NCBI GenBank assembly: GCA_013791855.1
Contig: VMTA01000023.1
Location: forward strand, 62,001 to 126,000
Direction: 5' to 3'
Source: Sideroxydans sp.
GTDB lineage: Bacteria > Pseudomonadota > Gammaproteobacteria > Burkholderiales > Gallionellaceae
Length of the DNA stretch: 64,000 bases
This document shows positions 37,552 through 46,652 of the stretch, one piece after another (the stretch's first letter is position 1; the number at the start of each line of letters is the position of its first letter). The translations under genes were made by a program, and so were the position numbers. The notes below the pieces were generated by a model, which ran no database searches, had not been told where the DNA came from, and worked only from the letters and a program-made list of their open reading frames with translations.

Positions 37552-38310
37552 ATGGATATTTCAACACTGATCATCCCCGCAATCGACCTGAAAGACGGCC
37601 AATGTGTGCGCCTGCGCCAAGGCGAGATGGAGGGCGCGACCGTGTTCTCCGATGACCCGACCGCGATGGCCAGACACTGGCTGGAGCAGGGCGCGCGCCG
37701 TCTGCATCTGGTCGACCTGAACGGCGCCTTTGCCGGCAAACCCAAGAACGAAGCGGCGGTACGCAGCATCGTCGAAGCCGTGGGCAGTGACATTCCGGTG
37801 CAGCTGGGCGGCGGTATCCGCGATCTGGAGACCATTGAGCGTTATCTCGATCTGGGCTTGAGTTACGTCATCATTGGTACGGCGGCCGTCAAAGTCCCCG
37901 GTTTCCTGCACGAGGCATGCGATGCCTTCCCCGGCCACATCATGGTCGGTCTGGATGCCAAGGGCGGCAAGGTCGCGGTGGACGGCTGGTCCAAGCTGAC
38001 CGGTCACGATGTGGCCGATCTGGCCAAGCGTTTCGAAGACTATGGTGTGGAAGCCATCATCTATACCGACATCGGTCGCGACGGCATGATGAACGGCGTG
38101 AACATCGAAGCCACCGTGGAACTGGCGCAACCCTTGCACGTGCCGGTCATCGCCAGCGGCGGCATCACCAATCTGGACGATGTGCGCAAGCTGTGCGCCG
38201 TACGCGGCGAAGGCATCACCGGAGCCATCACCGGTCGTGCCATCTACGAAGGCACGCTGGACTTCCGTGCCGCACAGGCTTTGGCGGACGAACTGGCCCC
38301 CAAGATCTGA
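37552..38310 (+). CDS. hisA: ProFAR isomerase HisA
   Basis: Beta/alpha-barrel isomerase converting ProFAR to PRFAR, 252 residues. The N-terminal [20 protein letters not shown] contains the catalytic Asp, and the second half has [14 protein letters not shown]. The stop overlaps the hisF start in TGATG, so the two are translationally coupled. Confidence 0.96.
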   Translation: MDISTLIIPAIDLKDGQCVRLRQGEMEGATVFSDDPTAMARHWLEQGARRLHLVDLNGAFAGKPKNEAAVRSIVEAVGSDIPVQLGGGIRDLETIERYLDLGLSYVIIGTAAVKVPGFLHEACDAFPGHIMVGLDAKGGKVAVDGWSKLTGHDVADLAKRFEDYGVEAIIYTDIGRDGMMNGVNIEATVELAQPLHVPVIASGGITNLDDVRKLCAVRGEGITGAITGRAIYEGTLDFRAAQALADELAPKI

Positions 38311-39068
38311 TGCTCGCCAAACGCATCATCCCCTGCATGGACGTGACTGCCGGTCGCGTGGTCAAGGGTGTCAGTTTCGTTGAACTGCGCGATGCCGGCG
38401 ATCCGGTCGAGATCGCCAAGCGCTACGACGAGCAGGGTGCGGATGAACTCACCTTCCTCGATATCACCGCTAGTTCCGATGACCGCAGCATCATCTTCCA
38501 TATCATCGAGAAAGTTGCCGAGCAGGTGTTCATTCCGCTGACAGTGGGCGGTGGCGTGCGCGAGGTGCAGGATGTGCGCAACCTGCTCAACGCGGGAGCG
38601 GACAAGGTCAGCATCAACACTTCAGCAGTGGTTAATCCGCAACTGGTCGCCGATGCGGCGGGTCGCTATGGTTCGCAATGCATCGTGGTCGCCATCGACG
38701 CCAAGCAGGTCGCGCCGGGCAAGTGGGAGGTGTTCACGCACGGCGGCCGCAAGGCCACCGGGCTGGATGCGGTGGAATGGGCGCAGAAGATGCAGACACT
38801 GGGCGCGGGCGAGATCCTGCTGACCAGCATGGATCAGGACGGGCAGAAGAAAGGTTTCGACTTGGCGCTGACCCGTGCGGTGACCGATGCACTGGAGATA
38901 CCGGTGATCGCCAGCGGCGGCGTGGGCAACCTGCAACACCTCGCCGACGGCGTGACGCTGGGCGGCGCCGATGCGGTGCTGGCGGCCAGCATCTTCCACT
39001 TTGGCGAATACACGGTACAACAGGCCAAGCAGCACATGGCGCAACAAGGCATCGAGGTGCGGCTGTGA
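38310..39068 (+). CDS. hisF: Imidazole glycerol phosphate synthase, cyclase subunit HisF
   Basis: Barrel subunit that forms IGP and AICAR with ammonia from HisH. Start is the ATG at 38310, 1 nt overlapping hisA, giving 252 residues that begin [20 protein letters not shown] with the catalytic Asp; the second Asp is in VVAIDAKQV. The frame is open further upstream only as a shadow of hisA. Confidence 0.96.
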   Translation: MLAKRIIPCMDVTAGRVVKGVSFVELRDAGDPVEIAKRYDEQGADELTFLDITASSDDRSIIFHIIEKVAEQVFIPLTVGGGVREVQDVRNLLNAGADKVSINTSAVVNPQLVADAAGRYGSQCIVVAIDAKQVAPGKWEVFTHGGRKATGLDAVEWAQKMQTLGAGEILLTSMDQDGQKKGFDLALTRAVTDALEIPVIASGGVGNLQHLADGVTLGGADAVLAASIFHFGEYTVQQAKQHMAQQGIEVRL

Positions 39069-39457
39069 ACAATGAAACTTGGCTGAACAAGGTGAACTGG
39101 TCGGACGACGGCCTCGTCCCCGCCATCGCGCAGGATTCGGTGACCGGCCGCGTGCTGATGGTGGCTTGGATGGATCGCGAGGCGCTCAAGCGCACGGAGG
39201 AAACCGGCGAGGCGATATACTGGTCGCGCTCGCGCAAGAAACTGTGGCACAAGGGTGAAGAATCCGGCCATGTGCAGAAGGTGAAAGAGATACGTCTCGA
39301 TTGCGACGGCGATGTGATCCTGATGCAGATCGAGCAGGCAGGCGGCATCGCCTGCCATACCGGCCGCGAGAGTTGCTTTTACAGCAAGCTGGAGAACGGC
39401 GAGTGGAAGGCCACCGACGCCGTGCTGAAGAACCCGGACGAGATATACAAGAAATGA
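39065..39457 (+). CDS. hisI: Phosphoribosyl-AMP cyclohydrolase HisI
   Basis: Zn-dependent cyclohydrolase, here separate from HisE. The start must be the GTG at 39065, overlapping hisF by 4 nt (GTGA): it gives 130 residues beginning [12 protein letters not shown], and no in-frame ATG fits. The metal site shows in [17 protein letters not shown] and [28 protein letters not shown] is the family signature. Confidence 0.94.
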   Translation: MNNETWLNKVNWSDDGLVPAIAQDSVTGRVLMVAWMDREALKRTEETGEAIYWSRSRKKLWHKGEESGHVQKVKEIRLDCDGDVILMQIEQAGGIACHTGRESCFYSKLENGEWKATDAVLKNPDEIYKK

Positions 39458-39768
39458 ACGATATCCTGCAACGACTGACCGAGACGCTGGAAGCGCGCAA
39501 AGGTGCTGCGGCCGATTCGTCCTACGTCGCCAAGCTGTACAGCAAGGGTGACGATGCGATCCTGAAGAAGGTGATCGAGGAGGCGGGCGAGGTGTTGCTG
39601 GCAGCCAAGGATGGCGACAAGCAACATCTGCTCTATGAAGTGGCCGATCTGTGGTTCCACAGCATGGTGCTGCTGGCCCACAAGGGTTTGAGCGTCGAAC
39701 AGGTGTTGCAGGAACTTGCGCGTCGCGAAGGCGTGTCCGGTATTGCAGAGAAAGCGAGCCGCAAATGA
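39454..39768 (+). CDS. hisE: Phosphoribosyl-ATP pyrophosphatase HisE
   Basis: MazG-fold pyrophosphohydrolase, 104 residues. The motif [18 protein letters not shown] with downstream [13 protein letters not shown] carries the metal-binding acidic residues. The ATG overlaps the hisI stop by 4 nt, and its own stop overlaps the HIT gene by 4 nt. Confidence 0.95.
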   Translation: MNDILQRLTETLEARKGAAADSSYVAKLYSKGDDAILKKVIEEAGEVLLAAKDGDKQHLLYEVADLWFHSMVLLAHKGLSVEQVLQELARREGVSGIAEKASRK

Positions 39769-40115
39769 GCGACAACTGTCTCTTCTGCAAGATAGCCCGC
39801 GGCGAGATACCTTGCCGCAAGGTGTACGAGGACGATGAAGTGCTGGCGTTCCACGACATCAATCCGGTAGCGCCGGTGCATTTTATGCTGGTGCCAAAGC
39901 TGCATGTGGTGTCGCTACTGGAGGCGGATGCATCGCATGCAGCATTGTTGGGCAAGATGCTGCTGCTGGCACCGAAGCTTGCGAAGGAGCAAGGTCTGGA
40001 CAATGGTTTCCGCACTGTCATCAACAGCGGCAAGGGCGGCGGCCAGGAAGTGTTTCACTTGCATGTGCATGTCATCGGCGGCGGCAACATCCCGCCTATG
40101 GTCAAACGTAGCTAA
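39765..40115 (+). CDS. hinT: HIT-family nucleotide hydrolase (HinT-like)
   Basis: Histidine triad protein of 116 residues, probably a purine nucleoside phosphoramidase. The triad [10 protein letters not shown] lies near residues 97-106, and the N-terminal [13 protein letters not shown] has the Cys pair often seen in bacterial HinT. It follows hisE with a 4 nt overlap, the standard place in betaproteobacteria. Confidence 0.92.
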   Translation: MSDNCLFCKIARGEIPCRKVYEDDEVLAFHDINPVAPVHFMLVPKLHVVSLLEADASHAALLGKMLLLAPKLAKEQGLDNGFRTVINSGKGGGQEVFHLHVHVIGGGNIPPMVKRS

Positions 40116-40132
40116 TCTATCAGGAGCGCATC

Positions 40133-40330
40133 ATGGGTTCATTCAGTATCTGGCATTGGTTGATCGTGTTGCTGGTCGTGGTGCTGATCTTCGGCACCAA
40201 GAAACTGCGCAACATGGGGAGCGATCTCGGCGGCGCGGTCAAAGGTTTCAAGGAAGGCATGAAGGACGGCGAGGGAGCGGGCAAGTCGCAAGACTCCCGC
40301 ACCATCGAAGGCGAAGCGAAGGAGAAGTAA
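40133..40330 (+). CDS. tatA: Twin-arginine translocase subunit TatA
   Basis: Pore-forming subunit of the Tat exporter for folded proteins, 65 residues. One N-terminal membrane helix ([20 protein letters not shown]) is followed by the amphipathic helix and a charged tail. First of tatABC. A likely Tat client in this window is the Rieske protein with its twin-Arg signal. Confidence 0.93.
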   Translation: MGSFSIWHWLIVLLVVVLIFGTKKLRNMGSDLGGAVKGFKEGMKDGEGAGKSQDSRTIEGEAKEK

Positions 40331-40334
40331 GGCG

Positions 40335-40676
40335 ATGTTCGACATCGCCTTCTCGGAGCTGATGGTGGTGGCGCTGGTGGCGCTGATCGTCATCGGCCCC
40401 GAACGATTGCCCGGTTTGGCGCGCAAGGCCGGCGAATGGTGGGGCCGGACGCAGCGCTATGTGAACAAGGTCAAGCAAGACATCGCGCATGACATGGCAG
40501 TAGAAGAGGCGACCAAGCTGCAGCACGATATCGAGAAGCATGTCGCTGAAGCCGAGCAAGCCATGCAGGCGAACGGACTGTCTCTGGAGCAGAGCATCCT
40601 GCAAGCGCAATACAAGAAGCCGACGGTCGAAGCGTCGGCGACACCTCCTGCCACACCCGACGAAGCACCTAAATGA
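40335..40676 (+). CDS. tatB: Twin-arginine translocase subunit TatB
   Basis: Receptor-complex subunit, 113 residues. MFDIAFSELMVVALVALIVI then GPERLPGLARKAGEW is the TatB signature (GPERLP), distinguishing it from TatA. A long charged helical tail follows. Starts 4 nt after tatA. Confidence 0.94.
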   Translation: MFDIAFSELMVVALVALIVIGPERLPGLARKAGEWWGRTQRYVNKVKQDIAHDMAVEEATKLQHDIEKHVAEAEQAMQANGLSLEQSILQAQYKKPTVEASATPPATPDEAPK

Positions 40677-41422
40677 GCAAAAGCGAAACACTGATCGCGC
40701 ACTTGGTCGAGTTGCGCTCGCGCTTGCTGAACAGTTTCCTGGCCTGGTTGCTGGTGTTCATCTGTCTGTTCCCGTGGGCGGCCGATCTGTATGCCTTGCT
40801 GGCGCAGCCCATGCTGGCCAAGTTGCCGCAAGGTGGGCAGATGATCGCCACCGATGTCACCACGCCGTTCTTCGTGCCGCTCAAGGTGGCGATGATGGCG
40901 GCCTTCGTGATCGCGCTACCCTTTGTCCTGTATCAGATATGGCGATTCGTTGCGCCGGGTCTGTATGCGCACGAGAAGAAGCTGATGCTGCCGCTCATCA
41001 TGGCCAGCACGCTGCTGTTCTTGTGCGGCATGGCATTCGCCTATTTCGCGGTGTTCCCGGTGGTGTTCGGTTTCGTCACGGCGGCCGCACCGGTCGGTGT
41101 GGCGGTGATGACCGACATCGACAAATATCTGAGCTTCGTGATGGGCATGTTCCTCGCTTTCGGCATCACCTTCGAGGTGCCGATCGCAGTCGTGGTAATG
41201 GTGCGCATGGGCATGGTGACAGTGGAAAAGCTGCGCGAGATGCGTTCCTATGTCATCGTCGGCGCATTCGTGGTGGCTGCGATCGTCACGCCGCCGGATG
41301 TCGTCTCGCAATTCATGCTGGCGATCCCGCTATGGCTGCTCTACGAGGCGGGTATGGTGGTGGCGAGTTGGATCGGTGTGCGCGAACACACCTCGAACGA
41401 CAGCGTGACGGATGACAACTGA
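40673..41422 (+). CDS. tatC: Twin-arginine translocase subunit TatC
   Basis: Six-helix membrane receptor for twin-Arg signal peptides; 249 residues. LIAHLVELRSRLLNSFLAW at the N-terminus, and FEVPIAVVVMVRMGMVTVEK plus FVVAAIVTPPDVVSQFMLAI later, are hallmarks. It overlaps tatB by 4 nt and the next gene by 11 nt. Confidence 0.95.
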   Translation: MSKSETLIAHLVELRSRLLNSFLAWLLVFICLFPWAADLYALLAQPMLAKLPQGGQMIATDVTTPFFVPLKVAMMAAFVIALPFVLYQIWRFVAPGLYAHEKKLMLPLIMASTLLFLCGMAFAYFAVFPVVFGFVTAAAPVGVAVMTDIDKYLSFVMGMFLAFGITFEVPIAVVVMVRMGMVTVEKLREMRSYVIVGAFVVAAIVTPPDVVSQFMLAIPLWLLYEAGMVVASWIGVREHTSNDSVTDDN

Positions 41423-43880
41423 TCCTGCGCAAGCGTTGGTAGAACAAACTCTGCAGCAGGCCGTTGAACTGCATCGCTCCGGACGTGCGGCCGATGCAGC
41501 CGAACTATATCAGGCCGTTCTGAGCATCCAGCCCAAACATCCCGAAGCCAACCACGAGCTGGCTGTCATCCTGCTACAGGACGGTCAGGCCCTAGTCGCC
41601 ATTCCACATTTCCTTGCCGCACTCGAAGCGGATCCTGAACGCGCACGATTCTGGCTGAGTTACATCGATGCATTGGCGCAGGCCGGGCAGACAGATGCCG
41701 CACGTGAGGTCTTGCAGATGGGAAAACAGCAAGGTTTGCAAGGTGATGAGGTCGACGCACTTGAAGCTCGCTTATCAGCAAGTAGTAAATCGGCGCAATT
41801 ATTAAAGCCCGGAAAAAAAGCGCCGACACAAGCGCAACTCGACGAGTTGGTCGCCTTGTTCAATCAGGGGCGGATCGCAGACACGGCATCGCGTGCCCGT
41901 GAATTGACAGAACGCTTCCCCAAGCACGGATTCGGCTGGAAGGTGCTGGGGCTGGCATTGAAGCGACTGGGCAATAACGAAGAGGCAATTGCTGCTATGC
42001 AGAAAGCTGCGGCCTTATCTCCCAAGGAAGCGGATGTGCATAGCAATCTCGGTGTTGCGCTGCATGATGGGGGGCAATTGAAGGAGGCGGAGGCCAGCTA
42101 CCGGCGTGCGCTGAAACTTAAACCAGACTATGCCGACGCGCATTGCAATCTGGGCACACTGTTGCAAGACATGGGGCGACTGGAAGAAGCTGAGTCCTGC
42201 CACCGCCGTGCGTTGAGACTTGCGCCCGATCTTGCGGATGCCCATTACAACCTAGGTAATACTTTGCGTGCCATGGGGCGTTTGGAAGGGGCAGTGCAAA
42301 GCTATCGGCGCGCATTGGCATTGCGCCCGGTATACCTGCAAGCCTGTTGCAATCTGGGCATCGCGCTGCAAGACTTGGGCAGACCGGGCGAGGCAGAAGC
42401 GATGCTGCGCCGCACGCTGGAACTTAAGCCCGACCATGTCGAGGCATACAGCAATCTCGGCAATGCACTCAAGGAACAGGGTAGGCTGCGGGAAGCGGAG
42501 GCCTGTTATCGGCGCGCACTGGAATTGAATCCGTCAATGGCTGAAGTGCACAACAACCTCGGCATCCTGTTGCAGGACATGGGCGGGCTGGAAGCCGCTG
42601 CCGCCAGTTACCGTAAGGCGCTTGAACTCAAGCCTGATTACTTCAAGGCGCACAGTAACCTGCTGTTCCTGCTCAATTACGACCCCAAGGTATCGCAGCA
42701 GGACGCATTCGAAGAAGCGCAGCGTTACGGCGCGAACGTTGCAGCGCACGTCAGGCATCGTTACAGCAAATGGTCGTGCAATAAACAAGCCGAACGGCTG
42801 CGTATCGGTTTCGTCTCCGGCGATTTTCGCAATCATCCGGTCGGCTACTTTCTGGAAAATCTGTTGCGCCACATCGACCGAGAAGCGTTCGAGCTGTATG
42901 CCTATCCGACCGATCCGTGGACGGATGAGATGACCCTGCGCCTCGAATCGTATTTTGCAAAATGGCAGCCGCTGTACGGGCTGGATGATGAGGCTGCTGC
43001 CAAACGCATACACGGCGACGGTGTGCATATCCTGATCGACCTCTCTGGCCACTCGCGCTATAACCGTCTGCCTATGTTCGCGTACAAGCCTGCACCGGTA
43101 CAGCTGGCCTGGCTGGGATATTTTGCGACGACCGGCGTGGCGGAGATGGACTACCTCATTGCCGACCCCGTGACCTTGCTGGAGTCACAGGAACGCTATT
43201 TCACCGAAAGGATCTGGCGACTGCCGGAGACTCGCTTGTGCTTCAGTCGGCCGGATATCGAGATTGACGTGTCACCGCTGCCCGCGCTGACGAATGGCTT
43301 CGTCACATTCGGTTGTTTCAACAACCTCGCAAAGATGAACGACGACGTGGTCGCACTGTGGTCGCGCATCCTCAAAGAGGTTGCAGGAAGCCGCCTATTC
43401 CTGAAATCGAAACAGCTGTCTGATGAGGCTGTTCGTGAGCAGACTGTTGCACGCTTTGCCGCACATGGCATTACCCCAGAAAAATTGATACTGGAAGGTG
43501 CGGAGTCGCGTGCGAAGTATTTCGAGGCTTACCACCACGTGGACATCTCGCTCGATCCTTTCCCCTATCCGGGCGGGACGACGACGGTCGAAAGCCTGTG
43601 GATGGGTGTGCCGGTGTTGAACCTGAGCGGAAACTCGTTCCTGTTCAGGCAGGGGACGGGTTTCCTGAGTAATGCGGGATTGCCCGATTGGATAGCCTGC
43701 ACACCTGATGAATATGTGGCGAGCGCGGTGGTGCATGCATCGAACCTGTCTGGCCTTGCCGAACTTCGTCAGGGATTACGGCAGCAGGTGGAATCGTCGC
43801 CGATCATGGACGGCAAGCGGTTTGCTCTTCACTTTGGGCGAGCCGCCGAAGATATGTGGCAGAGGCGGATTGCAAGCTAG
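41412..43880 (+). CDS. TPR-GT41 (SPINDLY/OGT-like) glycosyltransferase
   Basis: Probable protein O-glycosyltransferase. In 822 residues: about 10-11 TPR repeats in two blocks (1-115 and 145-440) split by a Ser/Lys/Gln linker, then a GT41 catalytic region from about 460. Visible motifs: LRIGFVSGDFRNHPVGYFLE, DLSGHSRYNRLP (catalytic-type His near 547), FVTFGCFNNLAKM, LFLKSKQL (nucleotide-binding-type Lys 665), and PYPGGTTTVESLWMGVPVL. It overlaps tatC by 11 nt and converges on a glycan cluster. Flagellin is a plausible substrate by analogy with other bacterial GT41 enzymes; not shown here. Confidence 0.88.
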   Translation: MTTDPAQALVEQTLQQAVELHRSGRAADAAELYQAVLSIQPKHPEANHELAVILLQDGQALVAIPHFLAALEADPERARFWLSYIDALAQAGQTDAAREVLQMGKQQGLQGDEVDALEARLSASSKSAQLLKPGKKAPTQAQLDELVALFNQGRIADTASRARELTERFPKHGFGWKVLGLALKRLGNNEEAIAAMQKAAALSPKEADVHSNLGVALHDGGQLKEAEASYRRALKLKPDYADAHCNLGTLLQDMGRLEEAESCHRRALRLAPDLADAHYNLGNTLRAMGRLEGAVQSYRRALALRPVYLQACCNLGIALQDLGRPGEAEAMLRRTLELKPDHVEAYSNLGNALKEQGRLREAEACYRRALELNPSMAEVHNNLGILLQDMGGLEAAAASYRKALELKPDYFKAHSNLLFLLNYDPKVSQQDAFEEAQRYGANVAAHVRHRYSKWSCNKQAERLRIGFVSGDFRNHPVGYFLENLLRHIDREAFELYAYPTDPWTDEMTLRLESYFAKWQPLYGLDDEAAAKRIHGDGVHILIDLSGHSRYNRLPMFAYKPAPVQLAWLGYFATTGVAEMDYLIADPVTLLESQERYFTERIWRLPETRLCFSRPDIEIDVSPLPALTNGFVTFGCFNNLAKMNDDVVALWSRILKEVAGSRLFLKSKQLSDEAVREQTVARFAAHGITPEKLILEGAESRAKYFEAYHHVDISLDPFPYPGGTTTVESLWMGVPVLNLSGNSFLFRQGTGFLSNAGLPDWIACTPDEYVASAVVHASNLSGLAELRQGLRQQVESSPIMDGKRFALHFGRAAEDMWQRRIAS

Positions 43881-43904
43881 CCGCCGGTATCACATGATTG
43901 AAAT

Positions 43905-44801
43905 TCACTTACGTGTGCTTTGCTTTTTTGCCGCTGCTTGGGTCGCCTCAATGAAACGGTCGAGATGGATCCATGCATCTTTCAACACGGTCTCCTCGTA
44001 GATACTTCTAAATTTTCCTACATTTGATTTTGCCATGGCGAGCGATTTCGGCGTGCCATCCATCGTTACCCCCCAGTCTGGAGGATAGGAATAGTTGGAA
44101 GTGTTTTCCTTCCAGTAATCCGTCACAATGATCGATACGGGACACCCGCATAACAGTGCTTCGGTAACTAGTGCAGTTGGCTCGTATACGTAGAGTACTT
44201 TTGCGCATCGCAGCAATGCCGCGATTTCGTGGTGTGTCAGTTGTTGATCCTTGCACAGACTGACTGCATCGGCCAGATGCTCATCAACTACGCCGCCTTT
44301 GCTCAGATATTTATGTGCGTAAAAGCATACGAATTCGCGGGAATCATCGTGGTGATTGTCGTCATTGTTGAATATCGAGAGATCACAAGTCGGGATGTGC
44401 AATATATCTCCCGTCATGCCTGACGGGAGATAGCTTGGGTCATATGCGAAGATCATCTCCTGCGGCGGGAAGCTCGTGTCTCCAGCGATGTGTCCGGGCC
44501 GATTCAGTAGCCAGCGCGCTACTACACCGCCGGCGGCGAGTGGGTCTCCTGAGATGATCTCCGGGTAAACTACGATCGGCTTTCTGCAGGAAATATGGTG
44601 ATGGTGCAGCGCATTTTCGCTCAGCTCTGGGGTTCGGAGTTGCGGGGAAGTGCCCTCGCAAGTTACATAGGCCTCCAGACCGCTCTCGTTGAGTGCGTGG
44701 CAAAGATAGTGCAGTGCGCGAATGCCCGCCGACTGCTGGATATAGTCCAAGGCACATATGTAGTAGGGCGCATGGTCGGAGGTGTAGAAGCTGCGTGTCA
44801 T
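43905..44801 (-). CDS. Putative GT-B type glycosyltransferase
   Basis: A 298-residue protein, last in the leftward glycan run. I do not recognise the exact family. The end of the donor-binding region, LYVYEPTALVTEALLCGCPV near residues 205-225, resembles the E-x-E motif region of GT4/GT1 glycosyltransferases; the N-terminal SAGIRALHYLCHALNESGLE fits an acceptor-domain start. The short length suggests a reduced enzyme. Starts 22 nt after the radical SAM gene. Confidence 0.6.
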   Translation of the reverse strand: MTRSFYTSDHAPYYICALDYIQQSAGIRALHYLCHALNESGLEAYVTCEGTSPQLRTPELSENALHHHHISCRKPIVVYPEIISGDPLAAGGVVARWLLNRPGHIAGDTSFPPQEMIFAYDPSYLPSGMTGDILHIPTCDLSIFNNDDNHHDDSREFVCFYAHKYLSKGGVVDEHLADAVSLCKDQQLTHHEIAALLRCAKVLYVYEPTALVTEALLCGCPVSIIVTDYWKENTSNYSYPPDWGVTMDGTPKSLAMAKSNVGKFRSIYEETVLKDAWIHLDRFIEATQAAAKKQSTRK

Positions 44802-44823
44802 GTCTGCCTTTCACGGAGTGATT

Positions 44824-46620
44824 TCATATCCTGCCCAAATAGAACTCGGCGTGGGTGTCATCGATCTTTGCTGTCTGCGGCAAATAGATGCTGGTGATGC
44901 CGGGGAATGCCGCAAGCTGGCGCAAGATTTCTTCTTTTCTGCGGACGACGGTGAGGATCGCCGTGCCGACGTTGTGCTCCGAGATATAAGAGGGCGGGAA
45001 TATTTGCTTGCCGCAGACCGAATATCCCTGTCGGGACTTCGAGCTGTCAACGACGATGAATTTCTCGTTTTGAAAAGCGGGATATTGATCAAGCAGCTTG
45101 ATGCATAGTTCGCCGGCTCCCCACAAGATCACACGCTCGTATTGCTCAAAGTCATTGTCGGGCAACTGCCGGTGTGCAATTTTTTTGAACGGATCAAGAT
45201 AATAACGTTGTTTGCATTTCCGGCAGGTCGTGCGATGGATGTGCATGTTGTCCGTTTTGACGGATGAGACATGCCCGCACCGGTTGCAGATCATGCTGAT
45301 CGTGCAGTTGCCGTCATCCTGGATGTTGTTGATTTCCATCGCATGCGGCTCGTATTTTGCCCGCATGTTTCTTTCATACAGATTGGAAGAGAGGTCTCTG
45401 TATTCCTGATCTGACAGATTGGAAACGTTTATGAGCGGGCAGCCGTCGGTCAGGAATTTGACGCGATCCTTGAGGATGCCGCGGGTGATGGCATTGTTGT
45501 ACAGCCCGGTGCCCGGGAATATGTTAATCATGTTTAGTTCCAGACCGTAATGGATGTTCTCGTCGTACCACTTCAACGAGTTGTTCACCGTTTCCATCGT
45601 TTCTGCTGCATCGCCGAATATCAGCCCACCCTGAATGTCGATGCCTGCCGCATAGGTCAACTCCAGTGCACGATCGATTTGCGCGCGCGTGATCTTCTTG
45701 GCCATGCTGAACAATATCCTGTCGTCGGCGCTCTCGATGCCGTAGCTGATGGTGACGCAGCCCGAGTCGCGCATGATGTTCAGCATCTCTTCATCGACAT
45801 CGCACACCCGAAGTTGCACCGACCAACTAATCTTGTATTTGGCGATGCGCTTGCAGAACTCAATCACACGATCTCTTTTGGGCGCGAACAACTCATCGCT
45901 GACAATCAGGGCTTTTGGATGGTATGTGTCGACGAGGTAGTCGATTTCCTGAAAGATATTGTCGAGCGAACGTTTGCGGTATTTATCTCCGGACGGATGG
46001 AAGCAGAAGGTGCATTTCAGTGGACAGGATCTGCTGGCGATGATGTAGGCCGCATCATAGTTGATTTGCCGCATGTACTTGGGGAACGAGAACCCGTCGT
46101 AATCCGGGAACGGCAGGTCATCGAGATTCTTGACCTCCTGTCTGGGGCTGGTGGTGATGTAGCGCACGCCCGATTTGAAGATCAGCCCGGGAATCTCCTC
46201 ATAGGAGAGGTTGTTGTCGAGCGCAGTGGCCAATTCATGCATGGTAATCTCGCCCTGTCCAATCACGCCGATATCGGCTTTCAGGGCGATCATCGCCGGC
46301 ATCGGGTCGCCGCTGATGATGCCACCGCCAAGGACAATACGAAGCTCGGGCTTGATCGAGCGCGCAGTATCGATCAGCGCTTTCAGCATCATGTAATCCC
46401 GGCTCAAGCCGGAAGTGCCAAGCACGTCGATAGCGTGGGTCTCAATCAGATGCCGCAAGGCGTCGTGTGTGGATTCTTTGAAAAACTCCAGATTGGCGGT
46501 GAAAACGCTGTGGCCTTTGGATTTGAGGTAGGCTGAAACGTAGGCGATGCCGACCGGGAAAACGTTATATCCGCCGGATGATTTGGCCGAATCCTTGGGT
46601 AGTACCAGTAAATAGTTCAT
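44824..46620 (-). CDS. B12-binding radical SAM protein with C-terminal Zn-ribbon and Rossmann module
   Basis: Multi-domain protein of 598 residues. Residues 1-150 form a B12-binding-like fold (GIAYVSAYLKSKGHSV; LGGGIISGDP; IGQGEITMHEL), with no DxHxxG motif seen, so cobalamin may bind base-off or not at all. A radical SAM barrel follows with CPLKCTFC (C199, C203, C206). Near 445-469 a CNRC...CRKC zinc-ribbon pattern appears, and from about 497 a Rossmann-like module starts with ILWGAGELC. The reaction is unknown; B12-radical SAM enzymes often methylate or rearrange unactivated carbons. Confidence 0.75.
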   Translation of the reverse strand: MNYLLVLPKDSAKSSGGYNVFPVGIAYVSAYLKSKGHSVFTANLEFFKESTHDALRHLIETHAIDVLGTSGLSRDYMMLKALIDTARSIKPELRIVLGGGIISGDPMPAMIALKADIGVIGQGEITMHELATALDNNLSYEEIPGLIFKSGVRYITTSPRQEVKNLDDLPFPDYDGFSFPKYMRQINYDAAYIIASRSCPLKCTFCFHPSGDKYRKRSLDNIFQEIDYLVDTYHPKALIVSDELFAPKRDRVIEFCKRIAKYKISWSVQLRVCDVDEEMLNIMRDSGCVTISYGIESADDRILFSMAKKITRAQIDRALELTYAAGIDIQGGLIFGDAAETMETVNNSLKWYDENIHYGLELNMINIFPGTGLYNNAITRGILKDRVKFLTDGCPLINVSNLSDQEYRDLSSNLYERNMRAKYEPHAMEINNIQDDGNCTISMICNRCGHVSSVKTDNMHIHRTTCRKCKQRYYLDPFKKIAHRQLPDNDFEQYERVILWGAGELCIKLLDQYPAFQNEKFIVVDSSKSRQGYSVCGKQIFPPSYISEHNVGTAILTVVRRKEEILRQLAAFPGITSIYLPQTAKIDDTHAEFYLGRI

Positions 46621-46652
46621 GCAGCGTTCCTGATCGATGGATTAAGACTGGG

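Noticed and set aside
37917-38309. Upstream extension of the hisF frame
   Set aside because: It lies inside hisA in another frame; HisF proteins begin at the ATG at 38310.
45550-46536. Plus-strand 328-codon frame under the B12-radical SAM gene
   Set aside because: The minus-strand gene carries a real CxxxCxxC motif and fits the run; the opposite frame has none.
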